Assembly (NCBI RefSeq): GCF_000012865.1
Contig: NC_007503.1
Coordinates: 1,710,001 to 1,774,000, forward strand
Length of the DNA: 64,000 nucleotides
From: Carboxydothermus hydrogenoformans Z-2901
GTDB taxonomy: Bacteria > Bacillota > Z-2901 > Carboxydothermales > Carboxydothermaceae
Direction of reading: 5' to 3'
Under the pieces are notes generated by a model. It was given only the letters and a program-made list of their open reading frames with translations. It was not told the DNA's origin and ran no database searches. A program made the translations under genes and the position numbers. This document shows, piece by piece, positions 18,848 to 27,136 of this stretch (the first letter of the stretch is position 1; each line of letters starts with the position of its first letter).

Positions 18848-19936
18848 TTACAAAATTTCCAGCACCATTTTTAACTCATTGATAAAGCGCGCGTTTTGGA
18901 CAGGTGTACCCACCGTTACTCTAATCCAATCGTCCATCCCAAAAATGTCCCCGGAACGGACAATTACACCCCGTTTTAATAATTCCCGAAATACTAATGC
19001 TGAAGGCTTTTCGGTTTTAATCATTAAAAAATTGGCAGCCGAAGGAATGTAGGAAAGCCCCATCCGAATTATCTCCTGATAGAGAAACTTTTTCCCCTCA
19101 TCAGTATTTTTGACTACTTCCCTTACATACTCCTCGTCATCTAAAGCAGCTACAGCAGCCATCTGCGCTAAAAAGTTTACGTTAAAAGGCGGACGCAAGC
19201 TATTAATTGCCTTGGCTAAATTCTCAGGAGCAAAACCGTAACCGACCCTGAGACCGGCCAGGCCATAAGCTTTGGAAAAGGTTCTTAACACCACCGTATT
19301 GGGCCGTTTCTTAAAAAAATTTAAGCCATCGGGATAATCGTTAAAAAGCCGGGCAAACTCAAAGTAGGCTTCATCTAAAACCACAACTACTTCCTCCGGT
19401 ACTCTTTCCAAAAATTCCTCCAGCTCACCTTTCGTTATATAAGTACCGGTAGGGTTATTGGGATTGCAGAGATAAACAAGCCTGGTTTTTTCATTTACCG
19501 CCTCTGCCATTGTTTTTAAATCCAGCCGGTGTTCTTTTAAGGGAATTTCCCGGGCAATTCCGTTCATCATTGTAACCACCGGTTCATACCGGGGAAAGCT
19601 CGGCACCGGCATTATCGCTTCATCCCCCGGGTCAATTAAGGCCATCGCTAAAAACATTACTAACTCGTCGGACCCATTCCCCAGGATAATGTTATCCGGC
19701 GTAACTCCGTATTTTGCCGCAATCTTTTCTTTCAAACGAAAAGCCCCGCCGTCGGGATAATAATTTACCTTATCCACCGCTTCTTTAATGGCTGCGGCAA
19801 CTTTGGGAGAAATGCCCCAGAGGTTTTCATTGGAAGCAAGTTTATCGATATTGGTTATCCCGAGCTCCCGTTCAACCTCTTCTACCGGCTTTCCCGGCAC
19901 GTAAGGTTTTAAGTTTTCCAAAGCTTTACGAACCAT
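18848..19936 (-). CDS. hisC: Histidinol-phosphate / aromatic aminotransferase
   Basis: PLP-dependent class I/II aminotransferase. The cofactor lysine lies in RTFSKAYGLAGLRVGYG, and the PNNPTGTYI, LDEAYFEF and GNGSDELV motifs are intact. No other histidine genes are nearby; the enzyme sits in a run of aromatic biosynthesis genes, so it may also transaminate phenylpyruvate, hydroxyphenylpyruvate or prephenate, as HisC does in Bacillus. The ATG follows GGGGGAG at 7 bases. A terminator-like hairpin lies just upstream. Confidence 0.9.
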   Translation of the reverse strand: MVRKALENLKPYVPGKPVEEVERELGITNIDKLASNENLWGISPKVAAAIKEAVDKVNYYPDGGAFRLKEKIAAKYGVTPDNIILGNGSDELVMFLAMALIDPGDEAIMPVPSFPRYEPVVTMMNGIAREIPLKEHRLDLKTMAEAVNEKTRLVYLCNPNNPTGTYITKGELEEFLERVPEEVVVVLDEAYFEFARLFNDYPDGLNFFKKRPNTVVLRTFSKAYGLAGLRVGYGFAPENLAKAINSLRPPFNVNFLAQMAAVAALDDEEYVREVVKNTDEGKKFLYQEIIRMGLSYIPSAANFLMIKTEKPSALVFRELLKRGVIVRSGDIFGMDDWIRVTVGTPVQNARFINELKMVLEIL

Positions 19937-19961
19937 CCTACCGCTCCCCCTTTTATATTTT

Positions 19962-19991
19962 AAAAAAAGCCAAAAGCTAAGCGCTTTGGCT
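19962..19991 (-). terminator. Terminator or attenuator hairpin between aroF and hisC
   Basis: On the minus strand AGCCAAAGC and GCTTTTGGCT form a stem with one bulge, followed by a run of seven U residues. It overlaps the last codons of aroF. Placed inside an otherwise tight operon, it should lower expression of hisC and later genes or act as a regulated stop. Confidence 0.75.
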
Positions 19992-20780
19992 GATAAACCT
20001 TTTAACCATCGTCATTAAATTTTGAAACTCGTTATAGTCCAGGGATTGCTGGCCATCGGATAGAGCTTTTACCGGTTCGGGATGGACCTCAACCATTATT
20101 CCGTCAGCTCCGGCGGCAAGTGCTCCCAGAGCCACCCTACCTACCAGCTCCCTGCGTCCGGTAGCATGGGATGGGTCAGCAATAACCGGAAGGTGGGTTA
20201 AATCAAGAGCAGCCACCATGCCCGCCAGGTCAAAAGTGTTTCGGGTGTAATCCTCAAAAGTTCTAATTCCCCGCTCGCATAAAATTACCTGTTCGTTGCC
20301 CGCCGCAACAATGTATTCTGCCGCCAATAACCATTCCTTTAAAGTTGCTGCTAAACCCCGTTTTAATAATACGGGTTTATTAATAAGACCAACTTCTTTA
20401 AGCAGGGTAAAATTCTGCATATTGCGGCTGCCAATCTGCAAAATATCGGCATATTGCGCTACTATTTCCACATCCCGCGGGTCTAAAACTTCGGTAACCA
20501 CGGGCATACCGGTTATTTCCCTGGCTCTGGCTAAAATTTTCAGCCCCTCTTCCCCCAGTCCGGCAAAAGTGTAGGGAGAAGTCCGGGGCTTAAAAGCACC
20601 GCCTCTTAAAATCTGCACTCCCGCTTCTTTTAAAAATAACGCTTCTTTAAGATACTCCTCTTCACCTTCTACCGCACAGGGGCCGGCAATAATTACCGGC
20701 TTGCCGCTGCCAATTTCGATATTTGAAACTTTAACAATTGTTTTTTCCGGTTTGGATTTGCGGCTAACTTTAAGCTCCAT
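19977..20780 (-). CDS. aroF: DAHP synthase (3-deoxy-7-phosphoheptulonate synthase), type I beta
   Basis: First committed step of aromatic synthesis, from phosphoenolpyruvate and erythrose-4-phosphate. Motifs include IAGPCAVEGEEE, LRGGAFKPRTSPY, QIGSRNMQNF, KRGLAATLKEW and DPSHATGRRELV, all typical of the short thermophilic class. The first about 35 residues lack a recognisable ACT domain, so feedback control may come from elsewhere. The start overlaps the glutaminase stop by one base. Confidence 0.95.
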   Translation of the reverse strand: MELKVSRKSKPEKTIVKVSNIEIGSGKPVIIAGPCAVEGEEEYLKEALFLKEAGVQILRGGAFKPRTSPYTFAGLGEEGLKILARAREITGMPVVTEVLDPRDVEIVAQYADILQIGSRNMQNFTLLKEVGLINKPVLLKRGLAATLKEWLLAAEYIVAAGNEQVILCERGIRTFEDYTRNTFDLAGMVAALDLTHLPVIADPSHATGRRELVGRVALGALAAGADGIMVEVHPEPVKALSDGQQSLDYNEFQNLMTMVKRFISQSA

Positions 20781-21355
20781 TATTCCACTCCCTTGCGGTA
20801 AACCTCTAAAAAGTTTTTTAATAGAAGAAGACCATACTCGGTTAGGATTGCCTCTGGATGAAACTGTACCCCTTCAACGGGATAATCTTTATGCCTTAAA
20901 CCCATAATTTCACCTTCAGCAGTTTTGGCCGAAACAATCAGCTCCGTTTCCTCCGGCAACTCAACGATAAGCGAATGATACCTGGTAGCTAAAAAGGGAG
21001 AAGGAATCCCTTTAAAAATCGTTTTACCATCATGGTAAATGGGGGATGTTTTTCCGTGCATTGGCCGGGCAGCCCTTACCACTTTTCCCCCAAATACCTG
21101 CCCTATCGCCTGATGCCCAAGGCAAACCCCCAAAATAGGATACCGGTAAAGATTTTTAATAACCTCCAGGCTAATCCCGGCCTCATTGGGAGTACAGGGA
21201 CCGGGAGAAATAACAATATAGTCGGGATTTAAGGCCCTGATCTCTTCAACGGTAATCTTATCGTTGCGGTATACCGTTACCGCTTCTCCAAGCATTTGAA
21301 AGTATTGAACAAGATTATAGGTAAAGGAATCGTAGTTGTCAATCAGTAACAGCAA
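20780..21355 (-). CDS. trpG: Glutamine amidotransferase of anthranilate / aminodeoxychorismate synthase
   Basis: Releases ammonia from glutamine for a chorismate-using partner. It has [13 protein letters not shown], the oxyanion loop [11 protein letters not shown], the catalytic Cys in [15 protein letters not shown] and the His-Glu pair in [10 protein letters not shown]. About 191 residues from a TTG at 21355, which has AAGGGG at 9 bases. No trpE or pabB lies in the window, so it may serve both tryptophan and folate synthesis, as PabA/TrpG does in Bacillus. Confidence 0.9.
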   Translation of the reverse strand: MLLLIDNYDSFTYNLVQYFQMLGEAVTVYRNDKITVEEIRALNPDYIVISPGPCTPNEAGISLEVIKNLYRYPILGVCLGHQAIGQVFGGKVVRAARPMHGKTSPIYHDGKTIFKGIPSPFLATRYHSLIVELPEETELIVSAKTAEGEIMGLRHKDYPVEGVQFHPEAILTEYGLLLLKNFLEVYRKGVE

Positions 21356-21383
21356 CCTGTAAAACCCCTTCTTTAGCCTCAAT

Positions 21384-21743
21384 TTAAGCTAAGTCCTCAC
21401 GTAATTTTGCTGCTCCTTTTAAATATACATGCTTAACATTCTCATCAGCCCCTAAATCAACAAAAAGCAAAACCCTTATAACCCTCGGCATCCCGCCTAT
21501 CACATCTGGCTCTTGCGCTGACATTAAGGGAATCCCTTTTAAACCCAATTCCCGAGCAGTTTTAGCCGGATAAGCGGAAACGATATCCTTTGTTTGGGTA
21601 AATAATACCGCCACTACATTATTTACTGTTAGGTTGTTTTCCTTAAAAATAGTCTCCAGCAGCTCCCGGGTAGCTTTTGCTACTTCTTCGGGCTGGTCTC
21701 TTTCAATCGTTATCGCACCCCGGATGCCTTTTAACAAAAACAC
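21384..21743 (-). CDS. aroH: Chorismate mutase, AroH type
   Basis: Converts chorismate to prephenate for phenylalanine and tyrosine. It is the small trimeric class: [10 protein letters not shown] at the N terminus supplies the first active-site arginine, the [18 protein letters not shown] stretch supplies Glu and Arg, and KHVYLKGA the Tyr. Serine replaces the cysteine found in Bacillus AroH (LMSAQE), which is tolerated in the family. Starts at GTG 21743 or the TTG two codons later. Confidence 0.93.
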   Translation of the reverse strand: MFLLKGIRGAITIERDQPEEVAKATRELLETIFKENNLTVNNVVAVLFTQTKDIVSAYPAKTARELGLKGIPLMSAQEPDVIGGMPRVIRVLLFVDLGADENVKHVYLKGAAKLREDLA

Positions 21744-21752
21744 ACCCCCTTA

Positions 21753-22169
21753 TCAGGGAACTGCCCGGTGACCAAGGCCAACCCCCACTTCATCTAAGTG
21801 CAGCAAACCAACACCAAAAAATACCGCCACCGCAACGTGGTCCTGAAAACGCGCAATACCTATTTTACCGCCAACATTTAATCCTAAAGCCTTGGTCATT
21901 AACTGCGATATAGCTTCCCGGGTAGCACCGGCAACCGCCCCTTCATCGGCGTGGGTTTCTTTGATAACCCCTTCCCGTTTAGCAGCAACCACCGCCCGCT
22001 CAACAATTTTATTAACAGCGGAGATAAAATCCCCACCGTAATCAACCGCGGCTGCCCGGATATTTTCTTCGGCAAGCTTTATTTTTAATTCTTTTTCTTC
22101 TTCCCGCGTCTCGGTTAAAGCCATCATTAAGGCTGCTTTGGCAGCCTTTTTACTGCCGACATTTGGCAT
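21753..22169 (-). CDS. HutP-like RNA-binding regulator
   Basis: A 138-residue homologue of HutP, the histidine- and metal-dependent RNA-binding antiterminator of the Bacillus hut operon. Alignment by eye places His73 (KETHADEG) and the C-terminal GVGLGH histidine (134) on metal ligands, but the second ligand of Bacillus HutP (His77) is not conserved here. No histidine-utilisation gene lies nearby. It is instead the first gene of the aroH-trpG-aroF-hisC-aroA operon, right behind a promoter. A regulatory role there is inferred. Confidence 0.8.
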   Translation of the reverse strand: MPNVGSKKAAKAALMMALTETREEEKELKIKLAEENIRAAAVDYGGDFISAVNKIVERAVVAAKREGVIKETHADEGAVAGATREAISQLMTKALGLNVGGKIGIARFQDHVAVAVFFGVGLLHLDEVGVGLGHRAVP

Positions 22170-22204
22170 ACTCTCAGTTCCTCCTTACCTAACTTTCAAA
22201 AACA

Positions 22205-22233
22205 ATTATACACGTAAAAACCGTTTAAACCAA
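22205..22233 (-). promoter_or_regulatory. Sigma-A-like promoter of the hutP/aro operon
   Basis: On the minus strand TTGGTT (22228-22233), 17 bases and a perfect TATAAT (22205-22210), followed about 20 bases later by the AAGGAGG site of the HutP-like gene. The -35 box is poor, which would fit a modest or regulated promoter. It falls just past the stop of the upstream flavoprotein gene. Confidence 0.65.
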
Positions 22234-22240
22234 TTCATTT

Positions 22241-23425
22241 TTAACTTTTTCCTGCTAAATATCCGGTAGAAAAAGCCATCTGAAGATTAAAGCCCCCGGT
22301 TTCTCCGTGGCAATCGATAACCTCCCCGGCGAGATAAACTCCTTTGATAAGCCTGGACTCCATGGTGGAAGGATTTATTTCCTTAACATCTACTCCTCCG
22401 GCGGTAACGTAGGCCATCTCTAACGGCATTGTCCCGGTAAGGTTAAAAAAGGTTCCTTTTAAAGCTTGGGAAACTTTCGTAACAACCTTAGGAGAAAGGG
22501 AGTGAACCACCGCTTTCGGATTTTGCCCGTAATAATTAAGCAGCCACTCCCGAAGCTTTTCGGGAAGTTTGCCGGGAAGAGCATTTTTAAGGGTTTTATT
22601 TCCATTGGAAATAATTTTTTCTTTTAACTCATCCACAGAATATTCCGGGAAAAAATCAATTTTTATCTTGGCTTCGGAAAAATTTAACGGTAGATAACAG
22701 CTTAAATTTAACACCGTAGGGCCCGAGAGGCCAAAGTGGGTAAAAAGCAAGGGGCCTCTTCTGGCTTTAAGTTTTTTCCCCGAAGAAAACAATGCTAAAT
22801 TCACATCCATTACCGTTATCCCGCTTAACTCTGCGACTTTTTCCGCAAGCTTTAACGGAACCAGGGCAGGTCTTGGGGAAATAATGTTATGTCCCAATTT
22901 ACTTAAAAGCTCAAAGCCATCTCCGGAGCTTCCGGTTTGGGGAAAAGAAGCCCCGCCGGTAGCAACTATGACTTTAGCAGCATAATATATCCCGTCTTTC
23001 GTTCTAACACCTAAAACCTGCCCATCGTTAACCAGGATATCTTTGACCTTTTGCTTATATAAAATCTCCACGCCTTTTTTCCTTAATAATTTTTCCAGTA
23101 ACTTTACAACATCCTTTGCTTTATCGGAAGCAGGATAAACCTTTTTCTCTTCCACCTTTAATTTAAGTCCATTTTTAATAAAAAAAGCCATTAAATCTTC
23201 ATTGGTAAAAGTAAATAAAGCCTTTTTGAGAAATTTTCCATTGTGGTAGTACTCGTAAAAGTTATTTATTGGTGTTATATTGGTAATGTTTCCCCGACCG
23301 TTTCCCGTAAGGCAGAGTTTTTTACCGAGTGAATCGGTCTTTTCGATTAATAAAACCTGTCCTGAGGCAGATAAAGCCGCCATCATCCCGGCGGCTCCCC
23401 CTCCAATTACTATTGTCCTTTTCAT
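22241..23425 (-). CDS. HI0933-family FAD-dependent oxidoreductase
   Basis: A flavoprotein of the BaiN/HI0933 family. The dinucleotide-binding motif VIGGGAAGMMAAL is at the N terminus, a GNGRGNITN motif follows, ATGGASFPQTGSSGDGF is in the middle, and GGVDVKEINPSTMESR with GEVIDCHGETGGFNLQMAF at the C terminus. About 394 residues. The start at 23425 is used because the longer frame (to 23452) would overlap the preceding gene and has no ribosome binding site. The substrate is not known. Confidence 0.9.
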   Translation of the reverse strand: MKRTIVIGGGAAGMMAALSASGQVLLIEKTDSLGKKLCLTGNGRGNITNITPINNFYEYYHNGKFLKKALFTFTNEDLMAFFIKNGLKLKVEEKKVYPASDKAKDVVKLLEKLLRKKGVEILYKQKVKDILVNDGQVLGVRTKDGIYYAAKVIVATGGASFPQTGSSGDGFELLSKLGHNIISPRPALVPLKLAEKVAELSGITVMDVNLALFSSGKKLKARRGPLLFTHFGLSGPTVLNLSCYLPLNFSEAKIKIDFFPEYSVDELKEKIISNGNKTLKNALPGKLPEKLREWLLNYYGQNPKAVVHSLSPKVVTKVSQALKGTFFNLTGTMPLEMAYVTAGGVDVKEINPSTMESRLIKGVYLAGEVIDCHGETGGFNLQMAFSTGYLAGKS

Positions 23426-23426
23426 C

Positions 23427-23858
23427 TTACTTCCCCAAATACTTCTTTTCAATAAATTCTCTTAAACGATTTATCTCTTCAACCAAACGGAAAATCATTT
23501 TCTCGGCCTCACCTTTGCTTAAAACCAGTTCCTGCGGTTCAAAAATTTCAATTTTTTTAAACTCCTCGGTAGCCACAAAGCGAATTAAATCTTCCAGGCT
23601 ATCGGCTTTTAAAGTTACCAAAACCGGCGCATAGGAAACCTCGGCATTGGTGAGTTCATCGAATACGGTATAAATGTCAATGCTTATGTCAATATCTTCG
23701 ACGGTAATCCCTTGAAAAGGAAGATTTCTTAGTTTAGCCACCTGACTTTCCCGAAGTTCTTCCGCCATTTTATCGGAGCTTTTCCCACCAAACAGAAATT
23801 TTGTTTTGCCGCTTGCTTTATAATCAAATCTTACCCTGGCAAGAATTTCGTTCTTCAT
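23427..23858 (-). CDS. Hypothetical protein
   Basis: A 143-residue soluble protein I do not recognise. It has a mixed beta/alpha pattern, an acidic stretch (ITVEDIDISIDIY) and a C-terminal amphipathic helix that may be a coiled coil (MIFRLVEEINRLREFIEKKYL). It is the first gene before the flavoprotein and its stop overlaps that start region by a few bases, so they are probably co-expressed. It begins with ATG after AAGGAGGGAAAAGG. Confidence 0.7.
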   Translation of the reverse strand: MKNEILARVRFDYKASGKTKFLFGGKSSDKMAEELRESQVAKLRNLPFQGITVEDIDISIDIYTVFDELTNAEVSYAPVLVTLKADSLEDLIRFVATEEFKKIEIFEPQELVLSKGEAEKMIFRLVEEINRLREFIEKKYLGK

Positions 23859-23977
23859 CCTTTTCCCTCCTTGCCATTTGGTATTCGCTTTTTTCCTGAA
23901 AAATCCTGCCGGGATTTTTACATTATCCTCTGGTAATTTGACAAAAGCTATAAAAAAGTCGTTTAAGGAGGGATACC

Positions 23978-24478
23978 GTGAAAGAAGTTATTATTGCTTA
24001 TTTTAAATCCCTGGAACAAACCGAACGGGCCATTGATTTTATTACCAATGCTCGCCTCGCAAACTCCCATATTTCTTTGATCTGCCCGGTAAACCCGTAT
24101 ACTGCACAAAAATTTAATGAAGAATATGCCATCGAGCTCACCGGTACCGGAGAAGTGGGTATGCTTCATGATTTTCATGGTCAGTTAGTCGAAATGCCGT
24201 TAGCTGAAGTTCCCGGTGTCGGCAAAGTTGCCTTGGCCGGCCCACTTTCCGATGATATTGCTAAAAAGGGGCTATTTAAAGCTCTTTTGCCTTTAGGATT
24301 TACCGAAAGCAAGGTAAGAAAAATAAAAAAAGCCTTAAAAAATAACGAAGTGGTAGTTATAATCGAAACCGAAAAAGAAAAAGTAAACGAAGCGGCCAAT
24401 ATCTTAGCCGACTTTGGCGGAAGACATGTAGAAAAATGGAATCCTCACACCGAAAGGGCCTCAATCACCCACGGTTAG
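23978..24478 (+). CDS. YflT/DUF1269-like stress protein, only plus-strand gene
   Basis: A 166-residue protein with two ferredoxin-like alpha/beta halves (VIIAYFKSLEQTERAIDFI and VVVIIETEKEKVNEAANILADFGG) around a glycine/alanine segment (VPGVGKVALAGPLSDDIA). This layout resembles proteins annotated as general stress protein YflT or DUF1269. GTG start behind a strong AAGGAGGG. It diverges from the gene at 23427 and converges with rluB, whose 3' end it overlaps by 14 bases. Role unknown. Confidence 0.75.
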   Translation: MKEVIIAYFKSLEQTERAIDFITNARLANSHISLICPVNPYTAQKFNEEYAIELTGTGEVGMLHDFHGQLVEMPLAEVPGVGKVALAGPLSDDIAKKGLFKALLPLGFTESKVRKIKKALKNNEVVVIIETEKEKVNEAANILADFGGRHVEKWNPHTERASITHG

Positions 24479-25190
24479 AATTGACCAGACGCTTTAGTTT
24501 TAAAACTTCCGCGGGAGTTAAATAGCGAAAACTACCTTTTTTCAGGCCATATCCGGTTAAAAAGGCGATGCGCGTACGGATTAATTTTAAAACCGGGTGG
24601 CCAATTTTTTTAAACATCCTCCGTACCTGGCGCTTGCGCCCCTCGTGAATAGTAATTTCAATCCAGCTGTTTTTCCCTTCAGGTTTTTTAAAATTTACTT
24701 TGGCAGGAGCGGTATAGCCATCTTCCAGGAGTACGCCCCGTTCTAACTCTTTTAGTTTCGCCCGGTTGGGAGTACCCCGGACTAAAGCCAAGTAAGTTTT
24801 GGGAACCTGGTGTTTAGGATGGGTAAGAGCCATCGCCAAATCACCGTCATTCGTCAAAATGAGAAGCCCTTCGGTATTCATATCAAGCCTTCCCACCGGA
24901 AAGACCCGTTCCTTTACCTTACCCGCCAGTAACGATAAAACCGTGGGGCGGCCAAAGGGGTCGTCCACGGTTGTGATATAACCCGCTGGTTTATACATTA
25001 AAATATACACGAGTTTTTCCGGCTTAACAATTCGCCCGTCAACCTCCACCACGTCCCTATCACTTACTTTAAATCCCAGCTCTTTTACCACTTTGCCGTT
25101 TACCTTTACCCGGCCTGCTAAAATGAGCTGCTCGGCATCCCGCCGGGCTGCAACTCCAGCCCGGGCTAAATATTTTTGTAACCTTTCCAT
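24465..25190 (-). CDS. rluB: 23S rRNA pseudouridine synthase RluB
   Basis: Makes pseudouridine in helix 89 of 23S rRNA. An N-terminal S4 RNA-binding domain (RLQKYLARAGVAARRDAEQLI) is followed by the catalytic domain with the aspartate motif GRLDMNTEGLLILT and the EGRKRQVRRMFKKIGHPV block. 241 residues is usual. The gene often follows scpAB and spmAB in Firmicutes, as in this window. Confidence 0.94.
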   Translation of the reverse strand: MERLQKYLARAGVAARRDAEQLILAGRVKVNGKVVKELGFKVSDRDVVEVDGRIVKPEKLVYILMYKPAGYITTVDDPFGRPTVLSLLAGKVKERVFPVGRLDMNTEGLLILTNDGDLAMALTHPKHQVPKTYLALVRGTPNRAKLKELERGVLLEDGYTAPAKVNFKKPEGKNSWIEITIHEGRKRQVRRMFKKIGHPVLKLIRTRIAFLTGYGLKKGSFRYLTPAEVLKLKRLVNSNRG

Positions 25191-25194
25191 ATTA

Positions 25195-25845
25195 TCACCT
25201 TTTTTTCCAAAATAAAACTTCCGTTATTATTATTGTTACAATAAGCCAAAATAAACCGGCAATAAATCCTCCTAAAACATCTGTGGGCCAGTGAACCCCC
25301 AGGTAAATTCGGCTAAACCCAATTAAAAGAGGAAAACCGATTCCCAGAATAAGAAGCAAAATTTTGGGAAGGGGAAAGTTATTTTTTGCCAAAAGGTAAA
25401 AAAGCATTCCGTAAACTGCCATGCTGATCATAGCATGTCCACTGGGAAAACTGTAGCCACTTTCCGATATTTTAAAGTACAGCGTTGGTCTTAATCTTAA
25501 ATAATGAAGCTTTAAGACATAATTTAAGACCGAGGCCCCAATGAAGCTTCCTAAAAAGGCCGTAAGGCTATCATAACGTCTTTTCAGGTAAAAAAAGTAA
25601 GAAATAACCGGCACCAGCATCATATAAAAACCAATGGAACCTAAGAAAGTGATGCCTTTCATCAATGGTAAAATTCCGGGAAAGTAAATTGCCTGAACCT
25701 TTTTTAGAATAATTTCGTCCCAGACAAAATTTTTCCGGGAAGTAAAAATTACTTCGGTAAGTTCCCCAAAAGCCCAAAATAAAACGCCACCCGTTAATGC
25801 GCCTACAATTAAATAAACAATTAAACCTTTTGTCTGTTTCTTCAT
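25195..25845 (-). CDS. PAP2-family membrane phosphatase
   Basis: Integral-membrane phosphatase with the three PAP2 motifs: KLHYLRLRP, YSFPSGHAM and SRIYLGVHWPTDV. About six hydrophobic segments in 216 residues. It may dephosphorylate undecaprenyl pyrophosphate or a phosphatidic/phosphatidylglycerol phosphate; sequence alone cannot decide. It lies 4 bases upstream of rluB and 24 bases after spmB. Confidence 0.88.
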   Translation of the reverse strand: MKKQTKGLIVYLIVGALTGGVLFWAFGELTEVIFTSRKNFVWDEIILKKVQAIYFPGILPLMKGITFLGSIGFYMMLVPVISYFFYLKRRYDSLTAFLGSFIGASVLNYVLKLHYLRLRPTLYFKISESGYSFPSGHAMISMAVYGMLFYLLAKNNFPLPKILLLILGIGFPLLIGFSRIYLGVHWPTDVLGGFIAGLFWLIVTIIITEVLFWKKR

Positions 25846-25869
25846 ACCTTATCCCCGAAAAAATTAATA

Positions 25870-26397
25870 TTAAGTGCCAAAAAAGATTTTTACCACAAAG
25901 ACCGAGGCAAGAAAAGTTGTAAAATCGGCAATTAATCCAACATAAGGAGCATAACGAAATTTTTTAATCCCAACAGAACCAAAATAAAGGGCCAAGACGT
26001 AAAAAGTAGTATCGCTGCTCCCTTGCATTGTAGATACCATCCGCCCAATCAAACTGTCGGGACCGTATGCCTCCATTAATTTGGCGGCAACTCCCAAGGC
26101 AGCCCCACCGGAAAGGGGCCTTAAAAGGGCATGAGGCAGGACTTCCGCCGGAATGCCAAGTTTATTTAAAAGCGGATTTAGCCCTAACGCCAATACTTTT
26201 AAAGCCCCGGATTCAAAAAAAATATTTATAGCCACTACCATCCCTACAAGATAAGGGATAGTCCGGATGGCGGTGTTAAACCCATCTTTGGCTCCTTCCA
26301 AGAAAGTTTCATAAACCTCTACTTTTTTTAACATACCGTAAAATATCACAAAAAACAAGATTAACGGTAAAAGCCAATTGCCTAATTTTATAATCAT
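25870..26397 (-). CDS. spmB: Spore maturation protein B
   Basis: Nucleoside-transporter-gate-type membrane protein involved in forespore dehydration in Bacillus. It has about five hydrophobic segments and the conserved PLSGGAALGVAAKLMEAYGPDS and QGSSDTTFYVLALYFGSVGI regions. The start at 26397, behind AAGGTGG, is preferred to the longer frame that would overlap spmA. About 175 residues. Confidence 0.93.
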   Translation of the reverse strand: MIIKLGNWLLPLILFFVIFYGMLKKVEVYETFLEGAKDGFNTAIRTIPYLVGMVVAINIFFESGALKVLALGLNPLLNKLGIPAEVLPHALLRPLSGGAALGVAAKLMEAYGPDSLIGRMVSTMQGSSDTTFYVLALYFGSVGIKKFRYAPYVGLIADFTTFLASVFVVKIFFGT

Positions 26398-26398
26398 T

Positions 26399-26977
26399 TT
26401 ACCACCTTGATTTTTTAAAAAAGTAATCGGCAATTAACGCCAAAGTAAATCCTATTAAGGTTGCTAAAAAAGTGGGAATTACGATGTCAGCAGGACTTGC
26501 CGCCCCAAATTTCTGCCGAAGTCCAATGATCGTGGTGGGCAATAATGTTATGGCGGAAGTATTTAAAGCTAAAAAAGTGCACATTGCTCGACTTGCGGTA
26601 TCTTTTTGCGGATTTAAGCGGGAAAGCTCTTCCATCGCTTTTAAACCAAAAGGGGTGGCAGCATTACCTAAACCCAAAATATTGGCACTCAAATTTAAAA
26701 GAATTGCACCTTCCGCCGGGTGCCCCGGTGGAATCTCCGGAAAAAGCAGGCGAATTAATGGAGCCAGGATCTTTGAGAGATTTTCTACTATGCCGCTTTC
26801 TTCCATGATGCGCATTATCCCCAGCCAAAAGGTAATAATGCTTACAAGTCCAAAAGCTGTATCTACCGCAAGCTTGGCCCCCTCTAAAGCCGCTTTAACT
26901 ATTAGCTCCGGCTTTCCCTGCCAAAAAGCCGCCAAACACCCAAGAAGCACCATTCCCCCCCACAGATAATTCAGCAT
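26399..26977 (-). CDS. spmA: Spore maturation protein A
   Basis: Partner of SpmB. A 192-residue polytopic protein with the family motifs GAILLNLSANILGLGNAATPFGLKAM and TFLALNTSAITLLPTTIIGLR. The stop codon of spmA lies one base before the spmB start, so they form a coupled pair, as in Bacillus. The upstream side holds the palindromic repeat at 27042-27132. Confidence 0.94.
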   Translation of the reverse strand: MLNYLWGGMVLLGCLAAFWQGKPELIVKAALEGAKLAVDTAFGLVSIITFWLGIMRIMEESGIVENLSKILAPLIRLLFPEIPPGHPAEGAILLNLSANILGLGNAATPFGLKAMEELSRLNPQKDTASRAMCTFLALNTSAITLLPTTIIGLRQKFGAASPADIVIPTFLATLIGFTLALIADYFFKKSRW

Positions 26978-27041
26978 CTTTCTCTCCTCCCCAGGCTTGT
27001 ACTACTATCCTATTCACCCTCCTCCCCCTTTAGAACACCAA

Positions 27042-27132
27042 AAAAGGGACGGTTCTTTTTTTAGGCGTTTAGACGCAAATATCGGAACCGTCCCTCTTTT
27101 TGGCGTATGGACGTAAATATAAGAACCGTTCC
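27042..27132. repeat. Extragenic palindromic repeat, two and a half units
   Basis: A left arm GGGACGGTTC (27046-27055) pairs with GAACCGTCCC (27085-27094), and a diverged third arm GAACCGTTCC lies at 27123-27132. Between arms are two copies of a GGCGTTTAGACGCAAATAT-like spacer (second copy GGCGTATGGACGTAAATAT) that itself can fold. It lies between spmA and ytfJ. It resembles REP-type or miniature mobile elements common in Firmicutes, and it may also serve as a terminator for ytfJ. Confidence 0.75.
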
Positions 27133-27136
27133 TGAA

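Noticed and set aside
22170-22240. T-box or other leader before the aro operon
   Set aside because: The space is about 70 bases and lacks the T-box core; only a promoter and a binding site fit.
23859-23977. Promoter pair and terminator between the divergent genes
   Set aside because: TTGACA/TTGTCA boxes occur on both strands but no -10 lies at proper spacing; the AAAAATCC/GGATTTTT hairpin is short and lies between two 5' ends, where a terminator is not expected.
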